A stretch of DNA of 64,000 bases, taken from NCBI GenBank assembly GCA_014898415.1, contig RCTD01000005.1, forward strand, positions 186,001 through 250,000. The letters run 5' to 3'. Position 1 is the first letter of the stretch. Every line of letters begins with the position of its first letter. This DNA comes from Stromatinia cepivora. Its lineage: Eukaryota; Ascomycota; Leotiomycetes; Helotiales; Sclerotiniaceae. Below, in pieces: positions 1 through 12,429 of the stretch. A program made the position numbers and the translations under genes. The notes below the pieces were generated by a model, which ran no database searches, was not told the DNA's origin, and saw nothing but the letters and a program-made list of their open reading frames with translations.

Positions 1-260
1 TGATCAAAATATATAATCTAATTTTGAAGAATACACTTTGATATATTTATTCATAATTTTTAAGTATTCTAGAAATATATCGATTCTCGAAATATTCTAC
101 AATTTGTTATATTTCTACCCTTTCGAAATAATCTTAGAATTAATATAAATATAACATTTGCTCCCCCAAACTTTATATATCTTTATATCTAATATTATAT
201 TTATAAAAACTTCTATAGAGAATCAATCTATTTTGTTTATATTAAAATCAATACTAATAC

Positions 261-551
261 TGTGAAAGAGGTAGGTCGAGATACGTGCGTCCCGATAGCA
301 CGCTGTGAGGGGAAATGGGAATTGGAATTGATCAGATTACATTGTAAAGGCTTCAAGTAGTAAAACTAATAGGTTTAGATAATGATTTGGATTGTGCACA
401 AATGGGGTACAAAAAGATTAGTGGAAAACGATTGATTTCTTTCAAGAAAAGGGGAGCAAAGCCCTCTCTTATATCTAACTACGAAGAGTTATATGATCAT
501 ATGACTACGAACTAGTTACATATTAGGCCTTGATATCCTAACTTTCTTATA
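261..551 (-). repeat. 3' LTR of Gypsy G
   Basis: 291 bp, aligned end to end with 7029-7319. Its left (outer) part keeps G/C bases such as the ACGTGCGTCCCG stretch, which reads ACATATATCCTG in the partner. Its right (inner) end reads TCTTATA where the partner keeps TCTCACA. Confidence 0.95.
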
Positions 552-565
552 TCCTTCCCCTCCCT
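552..565 (-). other. Polypurine tract of Gypsy G
   Basis: On the minus strand this reads AGGGAGGGGAAGGA and ends exactly at the LTR, as expected for the plus-strand DNA primer of an LTR element transcribed on this strand. Confidence 0.7.
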
Positions 566-1014
566 AGAACATATATTCTATCTGGTTTTAGGATAGTTAT
601 AAAAGATAAAAACCAAAAAAATCAAAAAACAATTAGGCTAGGGAAAGCCAATTAGAATATCAGCAAATTAGGGCAATAAACAATTTTTAAAACTATCTTA
701 AAAAAACAATATACTCCAGATTCTCATTGATCCAAATCTGCTTCTGTTGTCTCTTTACCAAATTCAATAGAAATTTCAAATTCCTGAGAAGTATCCTCAT
801 TGTCCTCTCCATCTCCGGCCTTTCTTGAACATTTCGCTGGACGTTTTGCAACGAATTTTGTACTTGTAATCAGACTTTTTGATGATTCTTGAATACAACT
901 TGAATAACGAGTAAGGATTTTTGGTGTTACAGATTCTTATTCAGTACTAAAAAAATGATCCTTTCTTTTATTGTTAGATCTCATAAAAGGCTTCCTTACT
1001 AGAAAACGATTTAT

Positions 1015-2520
1015 CTATTCTCCACCTGACTCATAACCTGTATTAGGGATTGAAACGGTACCTTGTATTTTAAAAAATCCAACTAAAAACAGACTGGATG
1101 GCATTGCAAATTGGTTCTGAATCGATTCTCGCCCTACAACTTCTTTTCCTTTTCCAATAAACTTCTTTGATGTAGATTGAGGTTTTTTAGTAGGGGATTC
1201 TCTACCAATTAGATTCACGACCTTCTAATTGCTAGCGTTTTTTCTGTTAGGGAATTCATTATCTTCGAGATTCTTATCATGAAGAGCTTCTTGTTTTTGT
1301 AAAGGTGTATTATAATTTGCAAATAATGATCGATCTCCCTATTGCTTTTCCTTGTCTTGAAACACTTCAAATTGGGTGGCCAGATCTGTCATTGCAAGAT
1401 TATGCTATCGTTTATACCAGAGCTCGAATTCATTATCGTTGGTTTCGAGCAATCTGTTTGCTATTCCCTTTACAATATTAGAATCCCAAGATAAGTATCC
1501 TAAAAGGGCCATAGAAAGATGATCTCGTGGGACAAAATTTATGCTCACTACCGGATCTATCCGCAACGAGTTCAGGTCTGCGATGATCGAATTATCAATA
1601 TCTTTTTTATATTCCTTGTCAATATCGTTTGAGGCAGTTCATGGTCGTTGTGACAGGGCATCTGCAACAGTGTTTTTGTTTCCAGGAATATATTTAACAT
1701 CAAAGTCGAAAAGTTTAATCCAAATAATCCATCTTGTAATCAAAGTATTAGGTAAATCTATAACTATTCTATTTAGTTGAATTATAAGTATATTTGTATT
1801 AGTTTCTAAAAGGAAATAAATACCATAAAAATCTCTTTTGCATTTTTGTAGAACTTTGAATATTCCTTTGTATTCTCTTTTAATGGTATTATAATTTCGT
1901 TCAATATAATTTTATATACTATTCTTATATTTAACAACAATGCAAGATTTATCATTATATATTTGATCTAGAACAGTTCCCTATTCTATCAAGCTAGTAT
2001 CGACAGTAAGTATGATGGTTTCGGTTTCAAATGAATAAATCAATAAAAGAAGAATTAAAACCGAAATTAATTTGTTTTTTAGCAAGGTTATTATAATATT
2101 ATAATTAATAGTCCAAATGAATTCTATATCTTTCTTTAATAATATATAAAGAGGCTTTGTAATAATGGCGAAATTCTTTATCCAAAATTGATAGAAAATA
2201 TATATTCCAAAGAATATTCTAACTTTATAATTGTTCGAGTAAGGTAGCTATTCAATTATTTTGATGATTTTGATAGTTTCGGGATTTCTTTTTTTAGAAT
2301 TGGTATAATAGTTTACGATTCGGATTTTATTGTAATATTATTTGGATTTGATACCAATAATACATCTTGTACACTCAATACATTCCATTATAACATCCAG
2401 GTTTTTTAGATGCTCGATAACGAACTTTTTCAATCCAGATTCAACTTTAGTTTTATTGTATCGAATTCTAAGATCCTTAATTCTAATATCATTCAAATAA
2501 AGTATAGCAATGTTAAACAT
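1015..2520 (-). pseudogene. Gypsy G reverse transcriptase C-terminal part, RNase H and tail (degraded)
   Basis: Minus-strand frames 2520-2338 show the RT active-site region, reading Y-L-N-D where Y-L-D-D is expected (codon 2491-2493), followed by a conserved 'I-E-H-L-K-N-L-D' stretch. Around 1780-1580, antisense to the plus strand, the end of RNase H is readable (L-F-D-F-D-V...P-G-N-K-N...A-D-A-L-S). Beyond it, to about 720, the frame holds Ser/Lys-rich, low-complexity sequence (for example 1218-1015). No zinc-binding HHCC or DDE integrase motif appears in the roughly 1 kb left before the LTR. Many stops make it non-functional. Family assignment is sure; exact domain borders are approximate. 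Confidence 0.75.
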
Positions 2521-3231
2521 AATATCCCATAATATCCTTGATATAATCCTTGCAAATTGAATGATTGAATTAATAGCCTTTTGTAGTAGAGTAATAAATT
2601 TTATTAGATTAAGAAAGGTTATAATAATAATAATATTTCTACTTTTCTTATCTAAAGGTATTTAATTATATTTAAAGAAGAAGTTAATCAAAGACGTTAA
2701 TAAATATTCAATCATTTATTCAGCAAATTCCTTTAAATTTGAAGGTATATTTGTATTTCGTAGGGTTATAGTATTTGCTTTTGTTATTGCAACAACGATA
2801 CAGTATTTGTCAACCTCGCTCTTTTTAATTAAATATTAAGGGTTTCGATATAATCCTTTTCCTTTCTTTAATATATTTTGTTTAATATGGTCTCTTATCA
2901 TTTCGATAGCTATTAATAAAAGGGTTTTAGGGGATATAAAATCAGAAACTTGCCAGGCTTTATGTAATATTGTCTTGATAATCTATAGCAGGGCAATTGA
3001 AGGTTTGATATTGCCGGCTTCTATTCAATCAAAAGTTAATGTTGCTTTTCGATTTTGTAATAATGCAAAGAGAAATTCCTTTTTATATTCCCAAAGTATA
3101 TTTCCGATATTTAACAATACTAAACATTCTTGTATTAATCGGAAACCTTCAGGTTTGATATCGAAATGTGGTATCAAATACTTCGAAAAGGGACCTGATG
3201 ATTGATATTTAGAATGTTTTGTATATTCCAA
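2521..3231 (-). pseudogene. Gypsy G reverse transcriptase N-terminal part (degraded)
   Basis: The minus frame from 3231 to 3025 carries the segment that usually leads into fungal Gypsy RT domains (S-G-P-F-S-K-Y-L-I-P, then a gag-pol linker and A-T-L-T-F-D). Stops and frame breaks follow down to the active-site block below 2520. Domain order and distance to the protease (about 0.6 kb) match Ty3/Gypsy polyproteins. No intact reading frame remains. Confidence 0.6.
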
Positions 3232-3794
3232 TTCTAGCCAATTAGGATCACCTCTTGGGATTTCTTTATCGATGTATTCTGTTTCATTCGAAGGTTTTAT
3301 CTTGTTCTTCTTTTTCTTATATATATTGTTGATCGGGACGAGAATTTCGGATTTGATATTGGTTAGTTTCTTTCAGGCATCGTTTTCTGCCCTAAGTTCT
3401 TCCAAATCGAAATGAATACCATTAATAGTAAAGTATTCCTGAAATCCCTTTAATTCCGAATTTTCAATATTGTCAAATATATCTTCGATATCAAAGTCAA
3501 GGCTAATTCGAATAATGTCTGTATTAAGTTCTACAGAATTTAAGACCGTCTTAAAATTTGGGATATCAATCAGGAATTTTGGAAAATGGTTTTTAACGAA
3601 TTCTTCAAATTTCCCTTCACTCTTAATAGTATCTAGGACTTTTAGAAGATCATTAATACAATCCCTAGAATTTGCACCGTTTATTCTTTTCCCGGCTTTT
3701 CAAGATCAATCTTTATAACATCTGTTTTATGTTTTGATCCAATTGTCCAGCAATCAATTCTATTAATACTATTATCATTAATAACCCATATAAT

Positions 3795-4073
3795 CTATTT
3801 ATCTTCTTTATATTCAAAATCAATCTTTTCTATAAACAGATATAATATCCCTAGCAGCAATAGGTCTTTAATGTTATTCAAAACAAAAATATCGATAATA
3901 TTCTTAATTCCTTTAAAATTGACTTCTATATCTTCAATTAATTTATATAAGATAATAACATTTCTATTAGGAATAATCATTGTCGCTTTATATTCATATA
4001 TTATAAATCCCAATTCTTTTGCAACTTCTAGGCTCATCATATTGATTATCGATCCCGAATCGATAATACCATT
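3795..4073 (-). pseudogene. Gypsy G aspartic protease (degraded)
   Basis: The minus strand reads I-I-D-S-G-S-I-I-N-M-M-S, the catalytic D-S-G motif of a retropepsin (codons at 4061-4050). It continues through a readable domain with the second conserved hydrophobic-Gly element (D-L-L-L-L-G-I) near 3860. The domain lies between gag and RT, the standard Gypsy position. It is one of the best preserved stretches of G, but it is embedded in broken frames, so no active polyprotein can be made. Confidence 0.8.
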
Positions 4074-4099
4074 AATCTTGATATTTTTATTTGTAAGGG

Positions 4100-6441
4100 T
4101 TATAATGATAATAGGTATATTATATATTTCTTTTGATTGATAATTAAAGGAAGTATTTAAATAATTAATAGTTGTTAAAGCTATTACAACTTTTTCAACA
4201 GGAATTTCTGAATTTCTGAAAAACTCTCTTTGTTTTTCGATATCTACGATTAATACTTTCTTGAAAGTTTATTTAAAAAGATCTGGTATATATATAAAGA
4301 TAATCCTAATTGTTATTGGGATTTCGATTTTGCAAATCCATTCCAAAATTTCTGTCGGGGATTCTGTAGTATAAATAATAACTAATATTTGCTTCTTTAT
4401 TTTTAAAAATCTAATACAAGAATTAAATGTTCTATTCTCTTATATTATACCATTCTTATCAGGTTCAGAAAAGCCCTCCCCTTCCTGAGATTCTTTTGCT
4501 TCGTCTTCTTCACTTTCATCAATATCTATGGTTTCATTCTCATTAAAGAATTCTTTTTTTAATCTTTCCCTTTCAATTTGATCTATTATTCTGAATAATA
4601 CCTTTCAAAAAATGCTTAACGATTTTTGGGGTTTATCAACTCCATTCTATCCTATCGATTTGGATTTTTTAGATAATCGATTTTATAGCTTTAAAGCTTC
4701 TTTAAGCTGGATAGCTGTATTGATATTGATAATTTCCCCTTCTCGATAATTGACATTATTTATAAATGCATCTTTTACAATTTCAATATTAAAGACTCCG
4801 AGATTCGGCGAGTCATCCTTAGTATTTGGTTTTTCCAATTGTTTCTTTTGTTAGTCAAGTCTATAAGTTTTTATATATATTTCAATTTAATAATTTTCTA
4901 GAAAATCCTTTTACCTAAAGATTGAGAAAGGATTGGAATATCCTTTAGGACTAAATATAAAGATTCTGTATTCGTTATAGTGATACAATCCAGCATTAAT
5001 ATTATCGATCTTCTTAGAGCAATTTTGTTTTATAATATGATCATCATTATAAGAAGATCTTCCAAAGCAATAGTAATAAAGATAATCCTTTTTGTAAACT
5101 CTATTTATATCAAGAAGAATTCTCTTTTATTCATTCTGAATAAAATAGTCATTGTATTTCGTATTATCTTCTCGATAAGTAATTTGATATTATAATAGCA
5201 AAAAGGATAATTTCGAATCCCTCGTACCTTTAATTCTTGCCCTTAGATAATTCATATTGAGCTTATCCAAAAGATTAGTGATTTCATTTATAGTATTCTT
5301 TATCTCCCATCCTTGAAAATAAGGCTTTGTATTGGTATCGGAGATAAATAGGGTTTTTATATATTTATGTATAATCTGGGAAACAATAGTCTGATGAGAT
5401 TTAGATCTTTTGTAAATTCGGGCGATAGAATCCTCAGAAAAGTATCATTTGTAGGTTTCGTTTATTATTCTTTTGAAATTCATAGAAGCAGGATTATCGA
5501 AATCAATTTTAAGTTGTTTAATAATCTTCTTTCCCATTTGGGCATATAGACCACACAGGAATATCCTTCCAATTTCGAATTCGGTGATTATATGATTGTT
5601 AATGAATTGTATAGCCGAAAACACGAACTTAGTAATATAATCCTTTATTATTGTTGGGTTTGCATTATAGTCCTCTTTATTCTTGTTGTATTAATTATTA
5701 ATAAATTAATTAAGAAAATCTCGGGTATTTATTATTTGTTGAATATTGTAGTTACAAAAGCATCGGAATAATACTGATCTTAATCTTCTTTTTCAATTGT
5801 ATCTAATAAAGTTATATTCCGATATAAATTTGATTTGGATAGTAATGGTATAATCGCAATATTAAGGAAATCGAATTCGCATTTCCTCATCGGATATACT
5901 ACAATCAATTTGCAAGGTATTCCAAATTGTAAAAAAGTCAGATACATCGATCCCATTGAAAATGGGGGGTAACGGCACTTTTAGTGTATAGTATAATAAG
6001 GAATATGTATATGTGATTTTTAATACAAACAGCAAATGGAATTTTTGATAGATTTTGCTATTATTGGTTTACTTCTTTTTCTTTTTTAGTTTTCTTTGTT
6101 TTTTCTTTTTTCTTAATAGGATTTCTGTTACCATTAATAAAGAGTTTTTCAATAGATTCAAAAGGATCGACAATTGAAATAATGGTATTATCCTCTAATC
6201 CTTGAAGAGCATTTTATAGGAGATTCAATCTTGTAAATAAATCAAAGTTATCCATTATATTATTATAATTTGATTGAAAAGTATCCGATTTATTAGAATT
6301 TAATTCAATATTTGATTCTCGATAGTTTTCAGTATTCATAGTTTTTCTTTGATAAGTTTTTAAAAGAAAGAGAAAGGTATATATAATCCTTTCCAGGGTT
6401 TTCCTTTTTTCAAAAGAATATATAAATCTCAAACCCTTCAA
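4100..6441 (-). pseudogene. Gypsy G gag region (degraded)
   Basis: The minus strand from a probable start near 6339 (M-N-T-E-N-Y-R-E-S, within an open stretch 6441-6214) runs to the protease through sequence with the gag-like pattern 'F-Q-W-D-R..L-F-Y-N-L-E' near 5960-5890. Stops are frequent. The assignment rests mainly on position between the primer site and the protease; I did not see a zinc knuckle. Confidence 0.5.
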
Positions 6442-7000
6442 CTAAAAGTTTTTTAAGATATATCTTAAATTTTTGGTTGTCGATATTAAGAATAATAATT
6501 TAATATATTATACCTAATCCTTCTTATTGCTCCAATACACATTTAGGCATTCAAATAACTTTAAAGATATGTAAAACATTTAAGATTCTTCAATATAATT
6601 GATCGCATTCAATTAAGATTATTCTTAGGATTGGAGTTTTCTTGTTTGCAGAGATAAATGATTCGTTTACAAATGGGGACTTCACTATATTTGGAGTTCT
6701 AATATACTTTTAGCATTATTAATTGTATCCCTGAATAGGACCTTTATCGATATATTCCTCTCAAAGTGAAGAGTAAAATAATGGTTCTGCTGAAAAATAA
6801 CTTATCTTCGATATAATGGGTAAACACAAATAAAGGAACTTTGATGATCAAAACTTCTTTACTCAGAACTTAACAATCCCACATTTTTGAAAAAATTATC
6901 CTTTCAGGGTCAATTTTATCCCTTTATCTACAAATTACTAATTCTACTTTCTTTTCAATCATGGTTTCCTTGCAGACATATTTATATAATATAAACCATA

Positions 7001-7024
7001 CAGTTTGAATCCCTGTGTAGGTTA
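7001..7024 (-). other. Candidate tRNA primer-binding site of Gypsy G
   Basis: Four bases inside the 5' LTR (7029-7319) the minus strand reads TAACCTACACAGGG, then ATTCAAAC. This resembles the complement of a tRNA 3' end, with TGG turned to TAA by G-to-A change and a T-loop-like GGATTC(G/A)AAC stretch after it. The pairing partner tRNA is not identified. Confidence 0.35.
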
Positions 7025-7028
7025 TTAT

Positions 7029-7319
7029 TATGAAAAAGGTAGATCGAGATACATATATCCTGATAGTATATTGCAAAAGGAAATAGAAATTGGAATTGAT
7101 CAGATTATATTGTAAAGACTTCAAATAGTAAAACTAATAGGTTTAGATAATGATTTGGATTATATATAAATGAAATACAAAAAGATTAGTAGAAAACGAT
7201 TGATTTTTTTCAAGAAAAGGGGAGCAAAGCCCTCTCTTATATCTAACTACGAAGAGTCATGTAACCATATGACTACGAACTAGTTATGTGTTAGGCCTTG
7301 ATATCCCAACTTTCTCACA
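7029..7319 (-). repeat. 5' LTR of Gypsy G
   Basis: 291-bp partner of 261-551. Its left (inner) half is heavily C-to-T/G-to-A changed, while its right (outer) end CCCAACTTTCTCACA is clean. Confidence 0.95.
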
Positions 7320-8080
7320 ATACAATTCCTAATATAAATATCGTACTTTACAACTTCGTTTCAAAATTCTAATAATAATCCAGCTTTTTTTAATATTGTT
7401 TTTATATTTACCTTTACAATCCTTATATTCCGTTTTGCAGATTTGTTTTGATATAAAAAGATAATTATTATAATTTCGGATTATATACCTGATAATCATT
7501 CACAAATAGTTTATAAGAATTCTAATATATTATCAATCCTGATTACAATGATTTTTTCTTTAGTAATTAATTCTATTTCTTTTTTTCAAGTTTTCAATAT
7601 TTGAATTGTATCGTTTTTTTGTTTAAATAGTATAATCCAATTTACTTTTGTATAATTGTTAATGATCAATATAAAATAACAATTCCCTCGAATCGATTTT
7701 AGGAATAATCTTGTAATATCGAAATATATAAATTCAAGTTTTTTTGATTTGTACAGATTCAATTATTTCGGAATATGATTGGTTATCTTGGTGAGTATAT
7801 ATATTTCGTAGATATCTAATTCAATTGGGATTTTTATTGGTTTGATTATATTGGATATCTTGTATAGATTCTTGATCTTGTTTGGATTTAGATAATTGAA
7901 TCTTTGATACTATAATAGGTATCTTTTTTTTTCCTTAAGTATTAATTCGTTATCGATATTTTTAATACTATCGATTATTTCTGAAGAAAAGCCTTTTTCC
8001 TGATTATTTTGATATATATTAGAATAGAGAATTGTATCCTTATATCTTTTGATTATATATAAAACCATATATATTCTATC

Positions 8081-8263
8081 TTATATTCTAACATAGATGA
8101 TTTTCTTATTATCCTTCTTGAAATATATATAATAAGAATTGAATTTCTTTTGCAGTCTTATTTCGCAAATCCTTTTTCCTGATAATAAGTTTATTTTTAG
8201 CCTTAATATATATAATACATTTGAAAGTAATATCTTAAAACTATCTTTGTATATTATATCCAT
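8081..8263 (-). pseudogene. Copia A protease/pre-integrase remnant
   Basis: The minus-strand stretch reads L-L-S-N-V-L-Y-I-L-R-L-K-I-N-L-L-S-G-K-R-I, the degraded form of the 'L-x-D-V-L-Y-V-P-x-L-x-x-N-L-L-S' segment found between protease and integrase in Copia polyproteins. The same stretch occurs in copy B at 26109-25900 and in copy C at about 42464-42273. It is an isolated remnant, with stops on both sides. Confidence 0.75.
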
Positions 8264-8389
8264 TAAATCCCAATCGCAATAATATATTATTCCCCCATCA
8301 ATCTTTATTTTTTGTTTAATAATAGATTCTATTGATCTGAATAATAAAGATTAATCAGATATATATAAAGAAATATCTATATCAGTATA

Positions 8390-8575
8390 TGTTGGACAGA
8401 CTTCGTAAGGGGATGTATACACAAAACGCGTATAGGGTAAAGATGGTTCTATTATTCTATCTAACCCTTTTGTATAACGGGGTTCTATTAATCTATATAG
8501 ACATTACTATCCCACTTACGATATAAGGGAAACATATGATAATATCATATGTTTCGTTAATTATATATTCCAATA
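8390..8575 (-). repeat. 3' LTR of element H
   Basis: 186 bp, with an internal inverted repeat at 8529-8539 and 8545-8555 (GAAACATATGA / TCATATGTTTC). Its left part is clean and its right part RIP-mutated relative to the partner LTR. Confidence 0.93.
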
Positions 8576-11500
8576 CAGACTTAATTTTCTTTTTCGTATG
8601 AAGTGCCATACATACGAATCAGATTGATTATTGGAATATAGATAGCTATCTAATCGCTTAATTCGATCTTTATATCCATTTTTTATTCAAATAAATGTAA
8701 TGAATTCTTTCCCCAAATCAATTAAACATCCAATATTTACGTCCTTCAATTTCATCGAAATAGAAGTTTTCCATTTTATATATATTTCTCGATCAGCTCG
8801 GTTGATATTTCTGATTTCGGGATCGTACTGACGGCTATAAAACTACTGAAGATCGTATTTGCCGAATTCCCGAAAATGTATGTTTCATATTGGTTACAGG
8901 GCAATTAATTATATTGAGATCTTACTCTGTATTTACTATAAAGCTTATATTGTTCGTAATATATTGATTCTTTGTATAATAGGGCTTTTCAATTATATGA
9001 TACTGCAAATACTTTGGCCTAATCGAATCAAAATCTTATTCTCCTGATCGATGGTAAAAAGCTTACTCCTTATTATCACAATGTTCTTCAATTCGCTATT
9101 CTGATCATACCGGGATATTCTATTCTATTTGTACGAAATTATATTATATCTACTCAAGTACAATCGATATATACTTTATATATCAATAGTTTTTTTGATA
9201 TAGAATCGGAGTATTTTGGTTGAAGGATTTTATAGAGAGTATTATTGTCGAGGGCTGATTCCTTTCCCTGAATATTGTTATATAAAAGAGTATTTCGAAA
9301 ACAATTATAAAAATTATAAATGACGCGATTATAGGATTCGCTATATACATTCAGATTATTCGTATACTGATTCTATCGGCCGATCTAATTCATTTCCTCC
9401 TCCTTACACTTCTCCCGATCGGAATCCCATTTCTCCTCCTTTAACAAAGAAGCCTTTTTTGCTTGATTCTGGTTTTGTAGAAGAGCCTTTCATTATTAAT
9501 TGATTTGTATAATATCTGAATGTTTTTGTTTTTTGATTTAGAAAATGAAATCAGAATGAAAAGTTTTCTTTTTACAATTTTTGAAAATAAAATATAAAAT
9601 ATAAAAATAATTAATATTATATCCTTATATCAATTTTAATTTATACAAAGATTTAATTAATTTTTATATGAATTTCTTGTTTTATCTATCCCTTTATATA
9701 TATTTCGAGAGTATTTATATCAATAAACTTTTCTAAATTATTATTAGGATTAGTTTTTGTTATTGTATTAGCAATATTATCGAATTCATTGATCCATTTC
9801 ATTTCTATCAATTCTCTTTATTCATATGATTGCTGAAGTGTTATGATATCGATCATCAATCTTTTCTTTTTCATTGTATCTAGTTTAATAAGGTATTCGT
9901 ATAGCGAATATAAATCAATATATACGACGATTAGGATATTAGGGATATCGAATTATAAGGTAACAATTTATAAGGTAGATTATATTATAAGATCAATATT
10001 TACTCCTATTATTATTCTATATATCTCGGATATTAATATATTGTATATAACTCTCTTACTTTTCGTATTATTATAATAAATGATATTACCTTTATCTCAA
10101 AGATGTTTTCATTTGATATATTTTCATTTACAAACAAAATAACGAATCTTATTTGATTATTCAAATCTTTATTATTAGTAAAGAATTTATCAACAAAAAC
10201 GAATAATTTTATATAATCTTTTTCAAAAGAAATGAAATGAAGATTTCGATTAAGGTTTTTTATCTATCAATTTAATCTTTTATTAAGTAATTTAATGTTT
10301 TCGTTTGATAGATTTTGATGTTATACAATGGTTGATAGATTGTACAATGCTTCTAACTAATAAATTATAGTAATATATACCTCTCTAGTTTTTTGTTCCT
10401 GATATTACTCTGAATTATTAACCTTTCCGATTTTCTTTCTTTAATCTTTTTATATAAATATAAGATCGTTTTCCGTACATTATATCATATATTCATTGAA
10501 TATTAACAAAATATCATTTGTAAGGTGTTCTCTTGATTTAGCTTTGATATTTGTATCAATTAATTCTTTGTTTTTTAGTTTTAGGAATTATTCATTTACA
10601 AGAATAAAGATATCGTTTATTTATATTCTTATAATTCCGAATTATACATTCTTTGAATCCAAAATTAGTAAGTAGGGGTTATATAACGATATAATTATAT
10701 TCAATCTCTTTTAATAGTATTTCTAATAAATTGTTCATTAATATGTTTCTGCTTCTATAATACTGTATAATAGCTTTTTGATTATTATAATTGTACTTTT
10801 TATATATTTACCTTGAAATTCTTTTGGTAAATTTGCTAATATAATGCAATTCAGAAATATTTTTGATTGTACATACACCTACGTGATATTTTGTATTATA
10901 AGCTTGATATTTATTGGCTCTAATGTTAAAACTAGAACCATAATGATTCTCTGGCTTGATCTTTGGATTGTAAATGCTTATATCAATATTGTTTCTTTTC
11001 CAAAATCATTATATATTTGAATAACTAAATATAACTTTTCGTACAAAGAATTTGTTGTACATCCTTTGACTTTATTTACAAGATATGAATTGAACAATCT
11101 CCTGGTATATATAAAGGAATTATATTTAATGAATTCGAAAATATTTTTTGTAATTAAATTATCGATCTTTTATATTTGTAAAGCTTCAAATAATTATCCT
11201 TCAATTGTAATGATCTTTTTTATACAAAAATCAATTATAAAATCCAATACTTTTTGTTTCTTCTTTATAATAAATACTTCTGATAGATCTTGATTATCTC
11301 GGATTGTAGCAATTAATTGATTGTATTCATCATTTGTTTTTTGTGCTTTCTATAAAAATGATATTCTGGGGATTTCGATTCGCATCAATATATAAAGTAT
11401 AGGATTAACTATTCTTTCTTTTTTGGTATTAGATTGTATATATCTCCTTTCAAATTTGCTTATCTCTTAACCTTGATCTGAAAGAATAAAAAAAATCATC

Positions 11501-12429
11501 AAAGATAATAGATTCTTTAGAAATAATAGATTTTCTGTGTTTGGAAGAGTTATTGAAAATGAATTTTCTATTGGAAATAATTCTTTATATATATCCTTAT
11601 AAAATGATTTGATGATTGTTGTACGAAATTCTGTAGGATTATAAAGGAGATCGATTATACAATTTTGATTTGTAATTACAATCAATCTATAGGGTCCTAT
11701 CTATTCTTTCTTTTCTTTCTATATTTGTATTAATGAATTCAAAAATAGTTTTAGTATTTTGTATATATCTAGGCCATTTCTAATATCAAATGAATCTTGT
11801 ATTATATACTTTGCTTAAATTTCTCGAATCTCTTTTATTATCTATTAGTATATCTGTATTTGTTTTATAATCGATTGAGAAGATGGGTTATATAAAATCA
11901 TTCAGGGATATACTCTATATACAAGAAAAGTTGGGATAAGACTGTTTGATTTTGTAGTATTATTTACTATTTTGATTATCATTTGTAAAATAGTTTCTTT
12001 TTCGAGATTCTCGTCTTTTAATTCTTTCTTGAATATTTCGTACAATTATTGTATAAATACATGAAATCTCTCAACTTTATTAATTGCATTGTGTGTCACG
12101 AGATACACGTGATCGCGTCCGATCGGGCTAGTACAATACTAAGCTCCGAGCCGATCATATATATAGCTTTGTAGCACACTTTTTTTAACTCTATAACTTT
12201 TAATTCTAAAATTAATCTTTAAACACTCATTGGATTCATTACATTATTAAAAGCTCTTCCAAATAAGAAATGGAATAATATTTATATATACTTATATATA
12301 TTTTGTTTGTTTTTGTTTAGGTATATTATTTATACTTTTTTATTTGTATATAGATTTTCTTGATATTATTTAAAGATATTATCTTTTTTCTTATCCTTAA
12401 TTTCTAAGTTATAGATTACAATTCGATAA

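Larger units (their letters stand above)
261..7319 (-). mobile_element. Gypsy (Ty3-like) LTR retrotransposon G, inserted in Copia A
   Basis: Two 291-bp direct LTRs (261-551 and 7029-7319) with TGTGA...TCACA ends bound a 6.5-kb interior. The flanking ATAC (257-260 and 7320-7323, possibly AATAC sharing one base) is the target duplication; removing the element restores the Copia sequence seen at 41500 and 25130. Coding remnants run on the minus strand in the order gag, protease, RT, RNase H. A purine tract on the minus strand abuts the left LTR, and a tRNA-like primer site abuts the right LTR, which confirms the direction. All frames are broken. I found no integrase signature between RNase H and the 3' LTR. 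Confidence 0.93.

Noticed and set aside
9843..10076. Plus-strand hydrophobic frame in element H
   Set aside because: Coding signs of H are on the minus strand; Ile/Tyr-rich frames arise by chance in such AT-rich DNA.
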